From: Streptomyces tsukubensis
GTDB taxonomy: Bacteria; Actinomycetota; Actinomycetes; Streptomycetales; Streptomycetaceae
DNA: 64,000 nucleotides
Direction of reading: 5' to 3'
Assembly (NCBI RefSeq): GCF_003932715.1
Contig: NZ_CP020700.1
Location: 3,866,501 to 3,930,500, forward strand
The notes beneath the pieces are model-generated. The model did no database searches. It was given only the letters and a program-made list of their open reading frames with translations, and was not told where the DNA came from. The first letter of the stretch is position 1. Every line of letters begins with the position of its first letter. Of the stretch, positions 62,518-64,000 are shown piece after piece. A program made the translations under genes and the position numbers.

Positions 62518-62523
62518 AGGGTA
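62518..62523 (-). promoter_or_regulatory. -10 element of the cca promoter
   Basis: Reads TACCCT on the minus strand, 8 nt before the GTG at 62509; no ribosome site. Confidence 0.45.
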
Positions 62524-62674
62524 CGTCCCCCGGGCCCGCAGGGGTCCCCCGAAGGCCGTGACGATCATGTACGGCAGTCCGCGGCACTTCCGCCCGGCGC
62601 ACCTCGTTACCATGCGTGGACGCAATGAGCGACAGCGACCTGACGACAGCAGACGACGAGGGACGGACGAGCGC

Positions 62675-64000
62675 GTGGCCGAGGCGGCAGACTTCCGGAG
62701 GATGACCCCCGCGCCTGCCCGTCGATGGCTCCGCAGGGCCGTCTGCGTGCTCGCCGTCGCCCCCATGATCGTGGGGCTCATCGGGTCGTCAGCGCCCGCC
62801 GCCGGGGCCGCTCCGGCCGCCTCGGGCCCGAGCACGGTGGATGTGAGTCTCACCACAGTCACCCCGAGCGTGCCGGAGGAGGACGGAACGCTCACCGTAT
62901 CCGGCACGGTGGTCAACAAGACCAAGGGGCCGGTGACGAGCCCCGAGGTCGACCTCCATGTGGGACCGCCGGTCAACGGCCGCACCGGCATAGACCGGGC
63001 CGCGAAGCGCACGGGGTACGACAGGGCTGCCGACGGTCCGGCCGTGGGCGGCAAGTACACCGTGAAGCTGCCCTCCCTGGCTCCGGGCATCAGCCGGGAC
63101 TTCACCGTGTCGGTGCCCGTCGAGGAGCTCGGGTTCGGCGAGGCGGGCGTCTACCAGCTCGGGGTCAGCCTCTCGGGGCGGAGCCGCGGCTCGTCCTACC
63201 GGCAGGTCCTGGGCATCGAGCGGACCTTTCTGCCCTGGCAGCCCGACACCCTGGAGAAGCGCACCCGCCTCACCTACCTCTGGCCGCTGATCTCGTCGAC
63301 CCATCTGACGTCCGAGGTCGGCTCCGACGAGCAGCGCACCCCGGTCTTCGAGGACGAGTCGCTGGCCAAGGAGATCGCCCCCGAGGGCCGGCTGGGACAG
63401 ATGGTGGCCCTCGGCCGCGGGCTGCCGGTCACCTGGGTCATCGACCCCGACCTGCTGGCCACCGTGGACGCCATGACCCGGAACTACCGGGTGAAGGACG
63501 GCAAGGGCGGCGAGGAGACCGTTCCGGGCCGTAACCAGGCAGTTGCCAAGCAGTGGCTCAGCTCCCTGGAGACCGCGGTCCAGAACCGCAAGGTGATCGC
63601 CCTCCCCTATGCGGACCCGGATCTGGCGTCCCTGGCCCACCGCGGGACGGGCACTCTCGGGCGGCTGGCGGACGCCACCGAGGTGGCGAGCCTGACCGTG
63701 GAGACGATCCTGCACATCAAGCCGTCCGTGGACTTCGCCTGGCCCGTCGACGGGGCGATCGACTCGTCGATCGTGAAGGTCGCCACCTCCGCGGGCGCCG
63801 ACCATGTGATCGCCCGCAGCGACAGCCTCCGTGACGATCTTCCGTACACGGCCTCCGCGGCCCGGCCGATCGGCGGGGGCACCACCGCGGTGGTCGCCGA
63901 CGCCCGGCTGTCGAAGGCGTTCGAAGGGAACATGCTGGACAGCGGCGAGTCCACCCTCGCCGTGCAGCGGTTCCTGGCCCAGACCCTGGCAGTGGCGCTC
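62675..64000 (+). CDS. Secreted/membrane DUF6049-type protein, 5' part
   Basis: At least 442 residues, running off the right edge. Starts at the GTG at 62675, with an ATG at 62702 as the alternative. Basic RRMTPAPARRWLRR and the hydrophobic stretch AVCVLAVAPMIVGLIGSSAPAAGA form a signal peptide. The mature part begins with a beta-rich domain (STVDVSLTTVTPSVPEEDGT, GTVVNKTKGPVTSPEVDLHV) and continues with TRLTYLWPLISSTHL and VTWVIDPDLLATVDAM. This fits the large exported protein encoded before mviN/murJ in Streptomyces, of unknown function. It is divergent from cca. Confidence 0.78.
   Translation, partial: MAEAADFRRMTPAPARRWLRRAVCVLAVAPMIVGLIGSSAPAAGAAPAASGPSTVDVSLTTVTPSVPEEDGTLTVSGTVVNKTKGPVTSPEVDLHVGPPVNGRTGIDRAAKRTGYDRAADGPAVGGKYTVKLPSLAPGISRDFTVSVPVEELGFGEAGVYQLGVSLSGRSRGSSYRQVLGIERTFLPWQPDTLEKRTRLTYLWPLISSTHLTSEVGSDEQRTPVFEDESLAKEIAPEGRLGQMVALGRGLPVTWVIDPDLLATVDAMTRNYRVKDGKGGEETVPGRNQAVAKQWLSSLETAVQNRKVIALPYADPDLASLAHRGTGTLGRLADATEVASLTVETILHIKPSVDFAWPVDGAIDSSIVKVATSAGADHVIARSDSLRDDLPYTASAARPIGGGTTAVVADARLSKAFEGNMLDSGESTLAVQRFLAQTLAVAL

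Overview
The window is very GC-rich actinomycete DNA with GTG/TTG starts, Shine-Dalgarno sites such as AGGAGGTG, and many promoters without leaders. It carries sporulation genes ssgA and ssgR, a glycine-bridge ligase (femX) and five perfect parS sites (GTTTCACGTGAAAC). This points to a Streptomyces chromosome. From memory, gene order follows the S. coelicolor core from about SCO3963 to SCO3895, which would put oriC some tens of kb beyond the right edge (inference). I saw no rRNA, tRNA, CRISPR array, insertion sequence or prophage.

Layout. 1-9 kb: end of a Dyp-type peroxidase gene, pheA, a 0.78-kb gene-free region with six DnaA boxes, serS with a coupled HAD phosphatase, and two ABC exporter pairs on the minus strand. 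9-16 kb: an alpha/beta-hydrolase-SDR fusion with a MerR regulator, a VapBC-like toxin-antitoxin pair, an F420-type oxidoreductase, a second HAD phosphatase and an M23 peptidase. 16-25 kb: an orphan GAF histidine kinase and the cytochrome bd genes cydA-cydB-cydCD under a Rex operator. 25-34 kb: hisC-type aminotransferase, LacI regulator, phosphoesterase, a membrane protein with SPDFTSP repeats, thiC behind a TPP riboswitch, and a YibE/F protein. 34-36 kb: ssgA-ssgR. 36-44 kb: small metabolic and regulatory genes. 44-50 kb: dnaB, a MATE exporter and rpsF-ssb-rpsR-rplI. 50-54 kb: femX, an alanine-racemase-like gene and a GT87 mannosyltransferase. 54-64 kb: class A PBP, PadR-ino1, MFS, cca, and the start of a secreted DUF6049-type protein.

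Functional themes. Replication and segregation signals (three groups of DnaA boxes, five parS sites, dnaB, ssb) fit an origin-proximal region. Cell-wall genes (M23 peptidase, femX, racemase-like protein, PBP, SsgA) are scattered through it. The respiratory block pairs bd oxidase with a redox-responsive operator. Most gene ends are marked by strong GC-rich hairpins, several of them bidirectional between convergent genes. At least ten genes have a TANNNT -10 element only 6-9 nt before the start codon, so they are probably transcribed without a leader.

Most interesting leads: the origin-like DnaA-box region before serS; parS sites built into gene starts and into two long palindromes; a 33-bp palindrome over the PadR-ino1 promoter; a racemase-like protein next to FemX that has lost its catalytic tyrosine; and a low-complexity insertion in SsgR encoded by tandem 9-bp DNA repeats.
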